Shown piece by piece: positions 17,805-26,939 of a stretch of DNA of 64,000 bases (positions are counted from its first letter, which is position 1; each line of letters begins with the position of its first letter). The stretch lies in NCBI RefSeq assembly GCF_003991565.1, contig NZ_CP032819.1, forward strand, positions 3,224,001-3,288,000, written 5' to 3'. The stretch comes from Butyricimonas faecalis (lineage in GTDB: Bacteria; Bacteroidota; Bacteroidia; Bacteroidales; Marinifilaceae). Both the position numbers and the translations under genes were made by a program. The notes beneath the pieces were generated by a model. The model made no database searches. It was not told the DNA's origin and was given only the letters and a program-made list of their open reading frames with translations.

Positions 17805-20012
17805 TTACTCAATATTCTCGAAATAATCGTTCCAAGAACTACTCTTATAAGTATCTATATATGCGGTCGGCACCGTCAGACGAGACATCTGATTAGTGGG
17901 GAATGCTCCATCATTCAGTGTCGGCGGAGTAGTCGCCCGACATTCCACGAAGCGCAAGTTGTTACAACTACTAAATGCCCATGATTTTATTTCCGTTAAA
18001 GACGCGGGCAACGTAATGGATGTGAACGGGCATCCACTGAACGCATAGTTCCCAATCGTTTCCAAATCATATGGGAATGCAACTTCTTTCAAGTTCTCGC
18101 ATGTGTAGAAAGCCCAGTCCGGTATGTCTTTGATTTGCGTTCTGCTCATATTTATCTGCTTTAATGCGGTGTTATAAAAGCAATTCTTTCCTATTTCTGT
18201 CAAACCGTCAGGTAGAATGTTTTGCCCGTAATCGGGAAAGGTGCAGTAGGTTAACGACGTACAGCAATAAAAAACACCTTCTTTCATTGCCGTTATGCCA
18301 TCATGCAGATAGACCTCCCTTAATCCATGACAAGAAGCGAACAAGTCTTTCGACAGTACGGTAACCCCTTTGGGAATGGTAATGTGGTCCAAGGAGGGGC
18401 AGGATGAGAATGCTCCTTCTCCAATAGACGTAATGCCATCGTGCAGATATATCCGCTCCAGGTTCTCACAGAGAGTGAAACACCAGTTAGGAATTTCCTT
18501 TACCGTTGCCGGAATACGGATTTCTACAATGTCGCTATTGTAGAACGTACTTTGGTACAAGGAGGTCAAGCCGTCAGGAATAGTGAAAGATGTCAAAGGT
18601 GTACCCTCCAATATCCAACCTCCAAGCGTTGTAACTGTAGAGGGAACATTCAATTTGTTCAAGGCCTTACACATGGCGAAGGCACAATTGTGGATAGTCT
18701 TCAGTCCTTCCGGCAGGATTACCTCTCTCAGCGTTGTGTTGTCGCTGAGCCCCATGCTGCTGTAAAAAGCCAAAGCCCTATACGGCAATTCTGTCAACGT
18801 GGTAGCCGAAAGGTCGAGCACTTCCAAAGTCGAAGCCATATTATTCCGGATATACGCAAAATCGTCTTCAGCCATATCACCTTTCCATGCCAAACGTTTA
18901 ACGGTATTGTCCGTTATATCCGATTGGCTTTCCGCAACCGTACCATCGAAATACTTAATCAACCGGGAAGCGGTAACTTCCGTTCCGTTTGCAGCCACGA
19001 GAGCCACGCGCAACAAATAAGTGTCGGCAAGGCGAGTATTCTCCGTTCCCTTTATCGTAACTTTTGCGCTCCCTTCTACCAGTACGCCGTCTGTTCCGAA
19101 TGTGGGTTTCGTTACGGTAACATTCCACCGGCTTTCGGAGCTTCGTGCCTGCACGTCTGCTCCGTTTGTTGCGGTTACGGTCGCTATGATGGAACGATAA
19201 TCGCTTTCTTTGAGAGTGGCGGGGAGAACAAGTGTCAATTCATTATCGGAGGGCGAAGCGTAGAACACTTCGTCGCTCTCGAAAGCGATGGAGAAAGCGG
19301 CATATCTCGGCAGTTTGATTTTGGTTACACCGTCGGCAAGCGTCAATTCTACGTAAGCTTCGTTCGAGTTGTCGATACTGCTGAACATGGAATCCCCTTT
19401 ATCACCTTGTGCTCCGGTGTCGCCTTTCTCTCCGGTGGCCTTTACCCCTGTTGAAACCCAAGTTGTGCCGTTATCGGTCGAGATTTCCCATTCGTTTGTA
19501 TCTGTGTTGATGCGAACTTGCGGAGTGATAGCGTCCTCACCTTTGTCCCCCTTGTCGCCTTTCTCTCCGGTTACGGGTATTTTGTTTCCATTGTCAAGCA
19601 GCCACTCGCCATTCAGCGTCCAGTAGCATTTCCCGTCTGTGTCCTGCTTTACGCTGATAACGGGCGTTGTTCCGTTATCGCCCTTTTCTCCGTGCTTGAT
19701 GGTTATATTACCGCTTTTGAGGAATGAAATGACGTAGCCCGTTCCATCATCAAGAGGTGTCACTGCTGTAACATAATCCTTGTCTTCAAGGGCTTCGACA
19801 AGGCTTTTCAATGATTGGATGTCCGTGTTGACGGATTTTTGCCATTCCTCAAGGGTTTTTACCCGATTTTTAAGGTTCTCAATGTCGCCTCTGAGTTCTG
19901 AATTGTCGTAATCATCCCAACAAGAGGACAACCCGAACATGCAAGCACACATAATAGAGCACGCAATCCATGCCTTACGGATGGTTCCCGTCTCGATAAA
20001 TTTCTTTTTCAT
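17805..20012 (-). CDS. BspA-type leucine-rich repeat lipoprotein with coiled-coil and collagen-like segments
   Basis: 735-residue surface lipoprotein (lipobox LSSC, Cys about 31). Domain order: a coiled coil (about 38-75, ENLKNRVKTLEEWQ), a DUF4988-type module with collagen-like Gly-X-Y stretches (GEKGDKGDKGED near 150, GEKGDTGAQGDKGDS near 195), a beta-rich middle, and about twelve LRR_5/BspA repeats (about 390-720) of the form LxxIxLPxxLTEIGxxAFxxC. The end (PTAYIDTYKSSSWNDYFENI) is the normal cap of BspA repeats. In oral Bacteroidota BspA proteins bind host matrix and other bacteria; here an adhesion role is inferred. It has its own terminator and a long, structured upstream region. Confidence 0.88.
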   Translation of the reverse strand: MKKKFIETGTIRKAWIACSIMCACMFGLSSCWDDYDNSELRGDIENLKNRVKTLEEWQKSVNTDIQSLKSLVEALEDKDYVTAVTPLDDGTGYVISFLKSGNITIKHGEKGDNGTTPVISVKQDTDGKCYWTLNGEWLLDNGNKIPVTGEKGDKGDKGEDAITPQVRINTDTNEWEISTDNGTTWVSTGVKATGEKGDTGAQGDKGDSMFSSIDNSNEAYVELTLADGVTKIKLPRYAAFSIAFESDEVFYASPSDNELTLVLPATLKESDYRSIIATVTATNGADVQARSSESRWNVTVTKPTFGTDGVLVEGSAKVTIKGTENTRLADTYLLRVALVAANGTEVTASRLIKYFDGTVAESQSDITDNTVKRLAWKGDMAEDDFAYIRNNMASTLEVLDLSATTLTELPYRALAFYSSMGLSDNTTLREVILPEGLKTIHNCAFAMCKALNKLNVPSTVTTLGGWILEGTPLTSFTIPDGLTSLYQSTFYNSDIVEIRIPATVKEIPNWCFTLCENLERIYLHDGITSIGEGAFSSCPSLDHITIPKGVTVLSKDLFASCHGLREVYLHDGITAMKEGVFYCCTSLTYCTFPDYGQNILPDGLTEIGKNCFYNTALKQINMSRTQIKDIPDWAFYTCENLKEVAFPYDLETIGNYAFSGCPFTSITLPASLTEIKSWAFSSCNNLRFVECRATTPPTLNDGAFPTNQMSRLTVPTAYIDTYKSSSWNDYFENIE

Positions 20013-20576
20013 ACTGATGAAAAGTGTCTTTCCAGTTCCTCAAAGACCTTTAAAAACACCGAAAGCGTGGAACTGCAATGCCACGTCTTAGTTTGAAGGT
20101 CGTAGGAAACCCGTATACAGATGTAGTAATAGCAGTCCACGCTATAGCGTAAGAACCACCATGCAAATCCTTGTATATACTCTTCTGAAAATTTCCTACG
20201 TTTTCAAACTACAAGATAGGCATAACGCTTCTTTTTTAATCTAATATGTCCTTTGAGAGGACCTTTCCTCTTCATTTGCAAAATTAGCTAAAAAAATTGA
20301 AAAGGCTCTGAACTTTTCCGTTTTTTCCATCTGCTGATAAAATATTCGGTACATTCTATAGCTGAAATCTGCTTTCTTGTCATCAGTCTTGTCGGTGGTG
20401 AACCTTCGCTTGTATTCCTTCCGATAGAGTTCGCCCTCTGTAGGCTTGACGATATGCAAAACCGATGATTTGGAAATTCAACGCTTTCATGACGGCATGG
20501 TTGATTCTCTGCGTTTCGCACTGCCTTTCGTCACGTAGAATTTTGCCCAAATTTATTTTCTCGCTATCTGTTTATT
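20013..20576. other. Intergenic region with inverted repeats and a possible decayed ORF
   Basis: 564 bp between the LRR gene and the gene at 20577. It holds a small hairpin CGTGG...CCACG (20066-20085), the long-range inverted repeat at 20089-20211, and minus-strand reading frames of 72 and 77 codons overlapping in different phases (20241-20521). The latter (e.g. PTEGELYRKEYKRRF) match nothing I know and look like the remains of a gene with a frameshift. No confident gene is called. Confidence 0.4.
20089..20211. repeat. Imperfect inverted repeat upstream of the LRR gene
   Basis: The left arm 20089-20109 reads TAGTTTGAAGGTCGTAGGAAA. The reverse complement of the right arm 20192-20211 reads TAGTTTGAAAACGTAGGAAA. 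The arms are separated by 82 bp and lie 77-200 bp before the LRR start codon. Confidence 0.6.
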
Positions 20577-21113
20577 TTACATTCGAGCTGATTCCGAAAT
20601 ACTTATGGCTAACAAAAATTTTAGATGTTTTATTTTCTTATCATTATTATCAATATCCCATTTTAATAATTTTTTAAATTTTGTTTCCAGTTCGAAGAAT
20701 CTATCGGCAGAAAATTGAGATAACACGGGATTTTTCTTCGAGAATGTGAATTCTATTTCAATTATATTTCCATTTTTATCAAGAACAACCAATAATCCCA
20801 ATATTCCTCTTTCTGTTTTTAGTTGATCTTGCTCCTGTGGAGTCAGAAAGTCTTTAAACACCTCCATAGGATATTTAGAATTGAATTTTGGTTCACTTGT
20901 CGGCCAGTATTCTTCTGACACTTGTTTACCATCATCAAAATACACAAAACTAGAGGTGTCCTTGTTTTGGATGTTTCTCATTTTAATCGCGCTTAATATG
21001 AATTCCCGATGATAACTAGCGTTCTTCCCTCTAAGAGTATCCTTGGGGAACGACCGTGCACTTGAACTTAGTGCAATAATTGTCAATATTAATGTTAATA
21101 ATGTTGTTTTCAT
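20577..21113 (-). CDS. Secreted protein of unknown function (paralogue of the gene at 17010)
   Basis: 178-residue exported protein with signal peptide MKTTLLTLILTIIALSSSA. The ATG at 21113 is chosen because it aligns with the start of the paralogue at 17010; the longer frame to 21233 overlaps the upstream gene. Shares long blocks with that paralogue (SFPKDTLRGKNASY, KKNPVLSQFSADRFFELETKFKKLLKW). Likely the third gene of a minus-strand operon with the DUF1573 gene and the gene at 21190. Function unknown. Confidence 0.68.
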   Translation of the reverse strand: MKTTLLTLILTIIALSSSARSFPKDTLRGKNASYHREFILSAIKMRNIQNKDTSSFVYFDDGKQVSEEYWPTSEPKFNSKYPMEVFKDFLTPQEQDQLKTERGILGLLVVLDKNGNIIEIEFTFSKKNPVLSQFSADRFFELETKFKKLLKWDIDNNDKKIKHLKFLLAISISESARM

Positions 21114-21189
21114 GTTATGCGGATTCAACTCGGCAATGCAACTTTTCATTTTGGACGAATCAAATTGTAATTTTTCCCATGGTCTCCTT

Positions 21190-21627
21190 TTAATCTTCCC
21201 TTGAACATTTTTCCCGCGATGGTAATAAAACATGTCCGGTGGGTACTAATTTTAGAATGAATCTACCATGGATATGTGGGTTATCTCCTCGTAATAGTGA
21301 GTTCTCGTGTTTCCAGCATCCTGTTAAGTAGTCATACACGTCATCAGATATTTTCAGTTCTTTTGCCGTGAAATCCCATGATAGCGAATCCTTGTATCGT
21401 AAATGACGTGTCATGCGTTGGTGTGCTTTCATGTAAGCCGTTTCTTGTTGGTCGATCACTCCTGGTTTATTTAAATCTCCTTCACAAGTTATAAATGCAG
21501 AATCTGCATATAATTGCTCGTAATATGTCCTTTGGCGTGCTGATGGCGTGCAATTTATTACAAGCCCGACACACAAGTAAGCTATAAATCTCCTTTTGAG
21601 GAGAAAACATGTATAATTTCTTTTCAT
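21190..21627 (-). CDS. Small exported protein of unknown function
   Basis: 145-residue product; its ATG directly abuts the TAG of the DUF1573 gene, so the two are translationally linked. The N-terminus is basic then hydrophobic (RRFIAYLCVGLVINCTPSARQ) and could be a lipoprotein signal with Cys at about 26, though the lipobox is not classical. The rest is charged (ETAYMKAHQRMTRHLRYKDS, KELKISDDVYDYLTGCW). I do not recognise the family. Confidence 0.6.
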   Translation of the reverse strand: MKRNYTCFLLKRRFIAYLCVGLVINCTPSARQRTYYEQLYADSAFITCEGDLNKPGVIDQQETAYMKAHQRMTRHLRYKDSLSWDFTAKELKISDDVYDYLTGCWKHENSLLRGDNPHIHGRFILKLVPTGHVLLPSREKCSRED

Positions 21628-22446
21628 CTACTTTTCTTTAACATGACATTTGATAAACACGGTTTTTAAGGGAGTTGTAGGGTCGTTTGTTACTAGGCGG
21701 ATTTCTTGCCAGAACGAACCGGCTAATCCCTCTGGGGTAAATTTAGCGTGTAACGTGGAGGATTTCCCTGGTGCAATTATAGTATCATTGAGTTCAGTCA
21801 TTACACATGAACATGTTACTTCTACTTTTCTCACGATTAAATTCGAATACCCATCATTTCGAATTTCCACGTCAAATGCAACAGGAACCTGCTTACCTTG
21901 ATCAAACTGGAACGTGATGGAATCTTGGTTTAATATTCCGCGTGGAGCTTTATCCGGTAATACGTTTTCAAAATTATCTACTACGATACCGCTAACTTTT
22001 ATTCCGGTCATCAGAATCTCGCCGTCACATTTGAGATATTCGGCATAAAGAAATTCTCCATATGGATTATCATGTTGTGGTGAGAATGTCACTAATAAAG
22101 AATCCACGTGTCCTCCCGGTAGGATGAACGTTTGTGTTGCTGGCACATGCTTTTTACCTTTGTGGTATGTTACCTTTAAACCGGTATTTTCCTCTGGATT
22201 TTCCATAATGGATAGGGAAACCGGTTTTTGAGTCGGGTTAAAAATGCGTATCCATTTTTCTTGAACTTCGTTCATTTGTACTACTCCTAATTCCAACCAT
22301 TCCTCGCTTAATAACAAACGTCCGATCGGGACTGTACATGTTGCCCTGTAATCTGCTTTTTCCTCGCATCCGGAAAAAAGCATGTACAACAACACTATGC
22401 CTATCATGATCATTTTTTTATGAGAGGGAAATGCTCGTTCGTTCAT
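21628..22446 (-). CDS. DUF1573 domain lipoprotein
   Basis: 272-residue lipoprotein (lipobox MLFSGCEEK) with two Ig/ASH-like beta domains. The second carries the DUF1573 core: VEIRNDGYSNLIVRKVEVTCSCVMTE, IIAPGKSSTLHAKFTP, and LVTNDPTTPLKTVFIKCHV. Such proteins are common, mostly uncharacterised exported proteins of Bacteroidota. An in-frame TTG at 22470 with AGGAG upstream is an alternative start; the ATG at 22446 is preferred. Heads a three-gene operon (DUF1573, 21190, 20577). Confidence 0.78.
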   Translation of the reverse strand: MNERAFPSHKKMIMIGIVLLYMLFSGCEEKADYRATCTVPIGRLLLSEEWLELGVVQMNEVQEKWIRIFNPTQKPVSLSIMENPEENTGLKVTYHKGKKHVPATQTFILPGGHVDSLLVTFSPQHDNPYGEFLYAEYLKCDGEILMTGIKVSGIVVDNFENVLPDKAPRGILNQDSITFQFDQGKQVPVAFDVEIRNDGYSNLIVRKVEVTCSCVMTELNDTIIAPGKSSTLHAKFTPEGLAGSFWQEIRLVTNDPTTPLKTVFIKCHVKEK

Positions 22447-22484
22447 AAATACATCATTTAGGTTAGACAATAACTCCTGAATTA

Positions 22485-22492
22485 CAAATCTA
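22485..22492 (-). promoter_or_regulatory. -7 element upstream of the DUF1573 operon
   Basis: The minus strand reads TAGATTTG, an exact TAnnTTTG match about 40 nt before the ATG at 22446. A start near 22478 also leaves the TTG at 22470 possible. Confidence 0.4.
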
Positions 22493-22589
22493 AATAAAAT
22501 GTTTTAATTGAAAAAAAGAATTGCAAATCATTATCACTAGCAGATCACTTCCGGTTACAAGATTTTTAGTATGCTTATAAATCCTTGAT

Positions 22590-22650
22590 AAAACGCTATT
22601 CCGTATAGCGTTTTAATAGGGTTTTAATAGCGTTCTAATAGCGTTTTACA
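22590..22650. repeat. Hairpin merged with an 11-bp tandem repeat
   Basis: A perfect 10-bp stem (AAAACGCTAT / ATAGCGTTTT, 5-nt loop) at 22590-22614 runs into three 11-bp units, CGTTTTAATAG, GGTTTTAATAG and CGTTCTAATAG (22609-22641), and a partial fourth. It lies in the 482-bp gap between divergent genes (22447-22928). The remainder of this gap, apart from -7 elements, shows nothing I can name. Confidence 0.65.
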
Positions 22651-22928
22651 CGGTAGTGATCCGGATGTAATCATGTGTTTATTTTCATTTCGTGCATTAA
22701 ATCGGACTTAATGCCGGATGATTTCACACGGAAACCTTTTCTACTTCTTTCCGAATTCTAGTGTGGTTTACTTGTTTTCATGCTCCAACTCTTCCATCAC
22801 CTCGTGTCAAGCCGGTTCGAGGCGGGTTCCCGGGCTCAAAACGCTGAAGGAGGGAGGGGGTTAATTTGCTGTAAATTCGTATATAAATTCCTTATTTTTT
22901 TTCGTACCTTGCGTTGTAATTTTGTGAT

Positions 22929-24392
22929 ATGATAGATATTCAAGTTAAGTTGCATGATCGCTACTCCTTGGAATGTAAGGTCGGTTATTATGTCGATCGG
23001 GACAAGGGAGAGAACGAGTTCAGAATGAACACGTGGTTTTTCGTACCTCATAGTTTGGATATTAATGCCTCGACTTATCCCAAGGATGCTTTTTACCGGG
23101 ATCTGAAATCCAACGTGCGTTTGATTACCCCGATCTACACCTTGGAGGAGATCGCGCGGGGAGAATGGACGCCTTTTGTTTTCCTGGAGGATGCGTTCCT
23201 GCATTTGGTGGCGGATGGGACGAGGGAGGCGTTGGGCTTTTACGAATACCAGATTAAGATGTTTACTTCCATCTTTAAAAGCGCCCTTCGGGGGATGGCG
23301 GGAGAGACGATTCATCACGAGGTGGAAAGTGGTGAACGGGGAGAGATGGTCGATCGGTATGTTGAATACGTGCGATTGATCGTGAAACGATACCGGGATT
23401 TGAAGGCTATTGTTGACAAGCCGGGGATTCCCCGGGAGGCGTTGAATTATTTCTCTTTCGGGGATGAGTATCTTTCTAACCTGGTGGAGTTTCATACGTT
23501 CAAATTGCTGGACGGATTGAAGACAACTGATTCGAGGTGTTATGACCGGGAGGTGAAATCATTGTTGTCGTTGGTACGTTCGGAGATTGATTATAAGAAA
23601 CAGAACGGTTATCTCGTGGCCGACCCGAAGAGTAAGGACCGGAATCGGACGGTGATCTATCGGCGGGGAATGCTGAAAAAATACGCGGAGAGCGATTTGT
23701 TCTTGAAGGCATCGAAAAAGAGAGACGGGGTGCTAGTGGAGCAGATATATTATAGTATCGCGGCAGGGCTTTCGATGATATTTGCCACGGTGGTAGCTTT
23801 TTCATTTCAGAAGAAGTACGGGAATTTCACGATGCCGTTGTTCGTGGCTTTGGTGGTGAGCTATATGCTGAAGGACCGGATCAAGGAGTTGATGCGTTTT
23901 TATTTTGCTCACCGGTTGGGGAAGAATTATTTTGACCGGAAGACAACGATCAGTATGAACGAGAGAGTGGTCGGGTGGATCAAGGACGGGGTGGACTTTA
24001 TCTCGGAAAGGAAAGTCCCGGAGGAGGTTATCGAGCGAAGGGCCCGGCCGGATCTGTTGGAGGCGGATAATCGGAATGGCGGGGAGAAAATTATTCTTTA
24101 CCGGAAATGGGTACAGCTCAACCCGGAGGCGCTCGACGAATATAGTCAGTACGATATTGCCGGGGTGAACGAGATCTTGCGTTTTAACGTGGGGAGTTTC
24201 GTGCAGAAGATGGACGAGCGGGACTACGAGCTGTATGTGCCGAAGGGCGAGTCGGATTACGGTCCGATCAGGGGAGATAAGATATATTATCTTAATTTCC
24301 TGATACAATTGCAACACGGGGAACAGGTCGAGTACAAGCGTTACCGTTTGGTGATCGATCGGGACGGCATTCAGGAGATCCAGAGGATGTGA
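22929..24392 (+). CDS. Conserved membrane protein of unknown function
   Basis: 487-residue protein I do not recognise. No signal peptide. An N-terminal soluble half (1-255) is rich in charged helices (VDRYVEYVRLIVKRYRDLKAIV). Two adjacent transmembrane segments follow at about 262-310 (IYYSIAAGLSMIFATVVAF, FTMPLFVALVVSYML), then a soluble C-terminal half with beta strands (YYLNFLIQLQHGEQVEYKRYRLV). Both halves should face the cytoplasm. Oddly, a TAATTTTG -7-like box at 22917-22924 ends only 4 nt before the ATG, so the message could be nearly leaderless or the promoter is another one (TACCTTGC at 22905). Confidence 0.8.
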   Translation: MIDIQVKLHDRYSLECKVGYYVDRDKGENEFRMNTWFFVPHSLDINASTYPKDAFYRDLKSNVRLITPIYTLEEIARGEWTPFVFLEDAFLHLVADGTREALGFYEYQIKMFTSIFKSALRGMAGETIHHEVESGERGEMVDRYVEYVRLIVKRYRDLKAIVDKPGIPREALNYFSFGDEYLSNLVEFHTFKLLDGLKTTDSRCYDREVKSLLSLVRSEIDYKKQNGYLVADPKSKDRNRTVIYRRGMLKKYAESDLFLKASKKRDGVLVEQIYYSIAAGLSMIFATVVAFSFQKKYGNFTMPLFVALVVSYMLKDRIKELMRFYFAHRLGKNYFDRKTTISMNERVVGWIKDGVDFISERKVPEEVIERRARPDLLEADNRNGGEKIILYRKWVQLNPEALDEYSQYDIAGVNEILRFNVGSFVQKMDERDYELYVPKGESDYGPIRGDKIYYLNFLIQLQHGEQVEYKRYRLVIDRDGIQEIQRM

Positions 24393-24503
24393 GGTTATTT
24401 AACGGGATTGTAATTCTGCCTGGCGTATCCCGAGAGCGTGAAATCCAATGGCTAAAATCGTGAAATCCTAGGCGATAAAGTATATAATATTGAAAATATG
24501 TTG

Positions 24504-24511
24504 TAGCTTTG
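24504..24511 (+). promoter_or_regulatory. -7 element of speA
   Basis: TAGCTTTG fits TAnnTTTG, 36 nt before the ATG. A -33 TTTG is not evident. Confidence 0.45.
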
Positions 24512-24547
24512 CGGGACAATCAATCTTAATGAGCTTATAGAATAGAA

Positions 24548-26440
24548 ATGAGAAAATGGAGTATTGACGATTCAGCAGAACTGTACAATATTAACGGTTG
24601 GGGGCTGAACTATTTTTCGATTAACGAGAAGGGACACGTTACTGTAACACCGAAAGTCGGGGGACCGAGAATTGACATCAAGGAATTGATGGAGGAACTC
24701 CAGGTGCGGGATGTATCGGCTCCCGTGTTGTTAAGGTTCCCGGACATCCTTGATAACCGGATCGAGAAAATCTCTAGTTGTTTTCAAACAGCGGCGACGG
24801 AATATGGTTACACGGGTAAAAATTTTATCATTTATCCGATTAAAGTGAACCAGATGCGCCCCGTGGTGGAAGAGATTGTCAGTCACGGGACCAAGTATAA
24901 TATTGGTCTTGAAGCAGGTTCTAAACCGGAATTGCACGCGGTGTTGTCGATTGATATTGACGACGACGCGATGATTATCTGTAACGGTTACAAGGACGAG
25001 AATTATATCGAGTTGGCTCTTTTGGCCCAGAAAATGGGACGAAATATATACTTGGTTGTCGAGAAGTTGGTTGAATTGAGAAATATCGCGAAGATCTCCA
25101 AACGCTTGAAAATTCGCCCGAATATAGGCATCCGTATTAAGTTGGCCAGTTCCGGGAGTGGGAAGTGGGAAGAGTCGGGAGGAGATGTCAGCAAGTTCGG
25201 GGTGAATTCGAGCGAGTTGCTGGAAGCCATGGATATTCTGGAGAAGAATAAGATGACGGATTGTTTGAAGTTGATCCATTTCCATATCGGTAGCCAGGTG
25301 ACCAATATACGTCGCATCAAGACGGCGTTGAAAGAGGCTTCCCAGTTCTACGTGCAATTGAAAAATTTAGGGTACAATATACGTTTCGTGGATATCGGCG
25401 GGGGATTAGGCGTGGATTATGACGGGACACGCTCGGCCACGAGTGGAAACAGCATGAACTACTCGATTCAAGAGTACGTGAATGATGCCGTGTCCGCGCT
25501 GGTGGATGCCTGCGAGAAGAATAACCTGGAGCAGCCGAATATTATCACCGAGTCGGGACGTTCTCTGACGGCACATCACTCCGTGTTGATTTTCGAGGCG
25601 CTTGCCAGTACAAGTCTGCCCGCTTTCGATGAAAACGAGGAGATCGACGAGAATGCTCACGAGCTGGTGAAGGAGTTGTATGATTTGTGGGAGAACCTGA
25701 ATCAGCCCCGGTTGATCGAGACTTGGCACGATGCCATGCAGATCCGGGAAGATGCTCTCGGTTTGTTTAACCTTGGTTTGATCGACTTGTTTACCCGTGC
25801 CCAGGTGGAGCGGTTGTTCTGGTCGGTGGCCAGAGACGTGTATGACATGGCCGTGGCCACGAAGCATGCCCCGGACGAGTTGAAGAAGATTTCCAAGATG
25901 TTGCCGGATAAATATTTCTGTAATTTCTCGTTATTCCAGTCTTTGCCTGATTCATGGGCGATCGACCAGATATTCCCGATCATACCGATTTCCCGTTTGA
26001 ACGAGCAGCCGACGAAATCGGCAACAATTCAGGATATTACCTGTGATTCTGACGGGAAGATCGATAATTTTATCTCGACGCGCAATTTCTCGTACCATCT
26101 TCCGGTACACGAGTTGAATGGCAAGGAGCCGTATTACCTGGGCGTGTTCCTCGTGGGTGCCTACCAGGAGATTCTTGGTGACTTGCACAACCTGTTCGGT
26201 GACACGAATGCCGTCCATATCAAGGTGAAAGGCGATGATTACGTGATCGATAAGGTGATCGAGGGAGAGACGGTGGCCGACGTGTTGGAGTACGTGCAGT
26301 TTATGCCGAAGAGGATGGCCCGCACGGTGGAAGTGTGGGTAACTTCTTCCGTGAAAAAGGGAATTATCTCGGCTGAAGAAGGACGTGAGTTCCTGTCCAA
26401 TTATCGTTCCGGACTGTACGGGTATACCTATTTGGAATAA
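24548..26440 (+). CDS. speA: Biosynthetic arginine decarboxylase
   Basis: PLP-dependent enzyme converting arginine to agmatine, the first step of the agmatine route to polyamines. At 630 residues it has the length of the SpeA family (alanine-racemase fold). The PLP lysine is in FIIYPIKVNQMRPVV (about residue 99). Other landmarks: IGLEAGSKPEL, LIHFHIGSQ, FVDIGGGLGVDYDG, ITESGRSLTAHHSVL and, near the C-terminus, LGVFLVGAYQEILGDLHNLFGD. Monocistronic, with a -7 box and a good terminator. Agmatinase is encoded at 30654, completing arginine to putrescine. Confidence 0.97.
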   Translation: MRKWSIDDSAELYNINGWGLNYFSINEKGHVTVTPKVGGPRIDIKELMEELQVRDVSAPVLLRFPDILDNRIEKISSCFQTAATEYGYTGKNFIIYPIKVNQMRPVVEEIVSHGTKYNIGLEAGSKPELHAVLSIDIDDDAMIICNGYKDENYIELALLAQKMGRNIYLVVEKLVELRNIAKISKRLKIRPNIGIRIKLASSGSGKWEESGGDVSKFGVNSSELLEAMDILEKNKMTDCLKLIHFHIGSQVTNIRRIKTALKEASQFYVQLKNLGYNIRFVDIGGGLGVDYDGTRSATSGNSMNYSIQEYVNDAVSALVDACEKNNLEQPNIITESGRSLTAHHSVLIFEALASTSLPAFDENEEIDENAHELVKELYDLWENLNQPRLIETWHDAMQIREDALGLFNLGLIDLFTRAQVERLFWSVARDVYDMAVATKHAPDELKKISKMLPDKYFCNFSLFQSLPDSWAIDQIFPIIPISRLNEQPTKSATIQDITCDSDGKIDNFISTRNFSYHLPVHELNGKEPYYLGVFLVGAYQEILGDLHNLFGDTNAVHIKVKGDDYVIDKVIEGETVADVLEYVQFMPKRMARTVEVWVTSSVKKGIISAEEGREFLSNYRSGLYGYTYLE

Positions 26441-26464
26441 TTCGATAGTTAATAATAAAATTGG

Positions 26465-26512
26465 AAGGTCGTGCCGAATGTGTTAAATGTCAATCGAGCA
26501 CGATCTTTTTTT
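26465..26512 (+). terminator. Terminator of speA
   Basis: AAGGTCGTGC pairs with GCACGATCTT (one G-U pair) around a 23-nt loop, followed by a run of T's, 24 nt after the stop. Confidence 0.85.
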
Positions 26513-26659
26513 GTAAACACGCTATCGTGTAAATGTTAATTCCGATTTTGTTTTATCAGACAATCAGTGTGTTGGTAAAAATTCGTATTTTAACACTATT
26601 AAAATGCATGCAAGTGTTTGCAGGTAAAGAAAGATTTGTTAGTTTGGCATCGCTGAAAG

Positions 26660-26738
26660 AAAAAAGCCTCGTGCTGTCACAGCAGGAGGCAACCAATAAC
26701 AAATTTATGAAAAAAAATTGAAGTCTTTTCTTGAAATC
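26660..26738 (-). ncRNA. Putative small structured RNA, copy A
   Basis: Read on the minus strand, a TACCTTTG -7 box (26744-26751, with TTTG 18 nt upstream at 26770-26773) is followed by about 80 nt ending in a strong hairpin (26666-26690) and a T run: an intrinsic terminator. The terminator stem is 5 bp, a G.G-type mismatch, 5 bp and a 3-nt loop. The middle part is nearly identical to copy B at 28037-28121, while the hairpin differs but keeps its pairing. The plus strand instead shows a hairpin, a tiny ORF (ATG AAA AAA AAT TGA, 26707-26721) and a second hairpin with T's, so a rightward leader is the alternative. Family not recognised. Confidence 0.45.
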
Positions 26739-26939
26739 CGGTACAAAGGTATCGGCTTTTCTTTATATACAAAAAAATGAGTAGTTAAATTTCTGTTATA
26801 TCGATTAATTTTCGATATACACTTTATATACGAGAACCGAGAGACAAAGGTTTGGATTGGCTCACGTGAAAAATTCTTTTTATGATGATAATCGACCGAA
26901 TTCTTAGGCTATAAAACAAAGGTAGTATGTTGGCAATGA

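Noticed and set aside
18441..19454. 337-codon plus-strand frame opposite the leucine-rich repeat gene
   Set aside because: Antisense shadow of a strongly coding repeat gene; Cys/Arg-rich composition and no family resemblance.
20241..20521. Overlapping 72- and 77-codon minus-strand frames
   Set aside because: No family, no RBS or promoter; perhaps a decayed gene, so reported only as part of the intergenic region.
16842..22470. Genomic island inserted at tRNA-Pro
   Set aside because: No integrase and no repeat of the tRNA 3' end was seen downstream, although the genes there are accessory in nature.
22836..23495. 219-codon minus-strand frame opposite the membrane-protein gene
   Set aside because: Antisense shadow; the plus strand has transmembrane segments and full-length coding character.
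26533..26721. 62-codon plus-strand frame downstream of speA
   Set aside because: Runs through the hairpin of RNA copy A and ends in its tiny ORF; no independent coding evidence.
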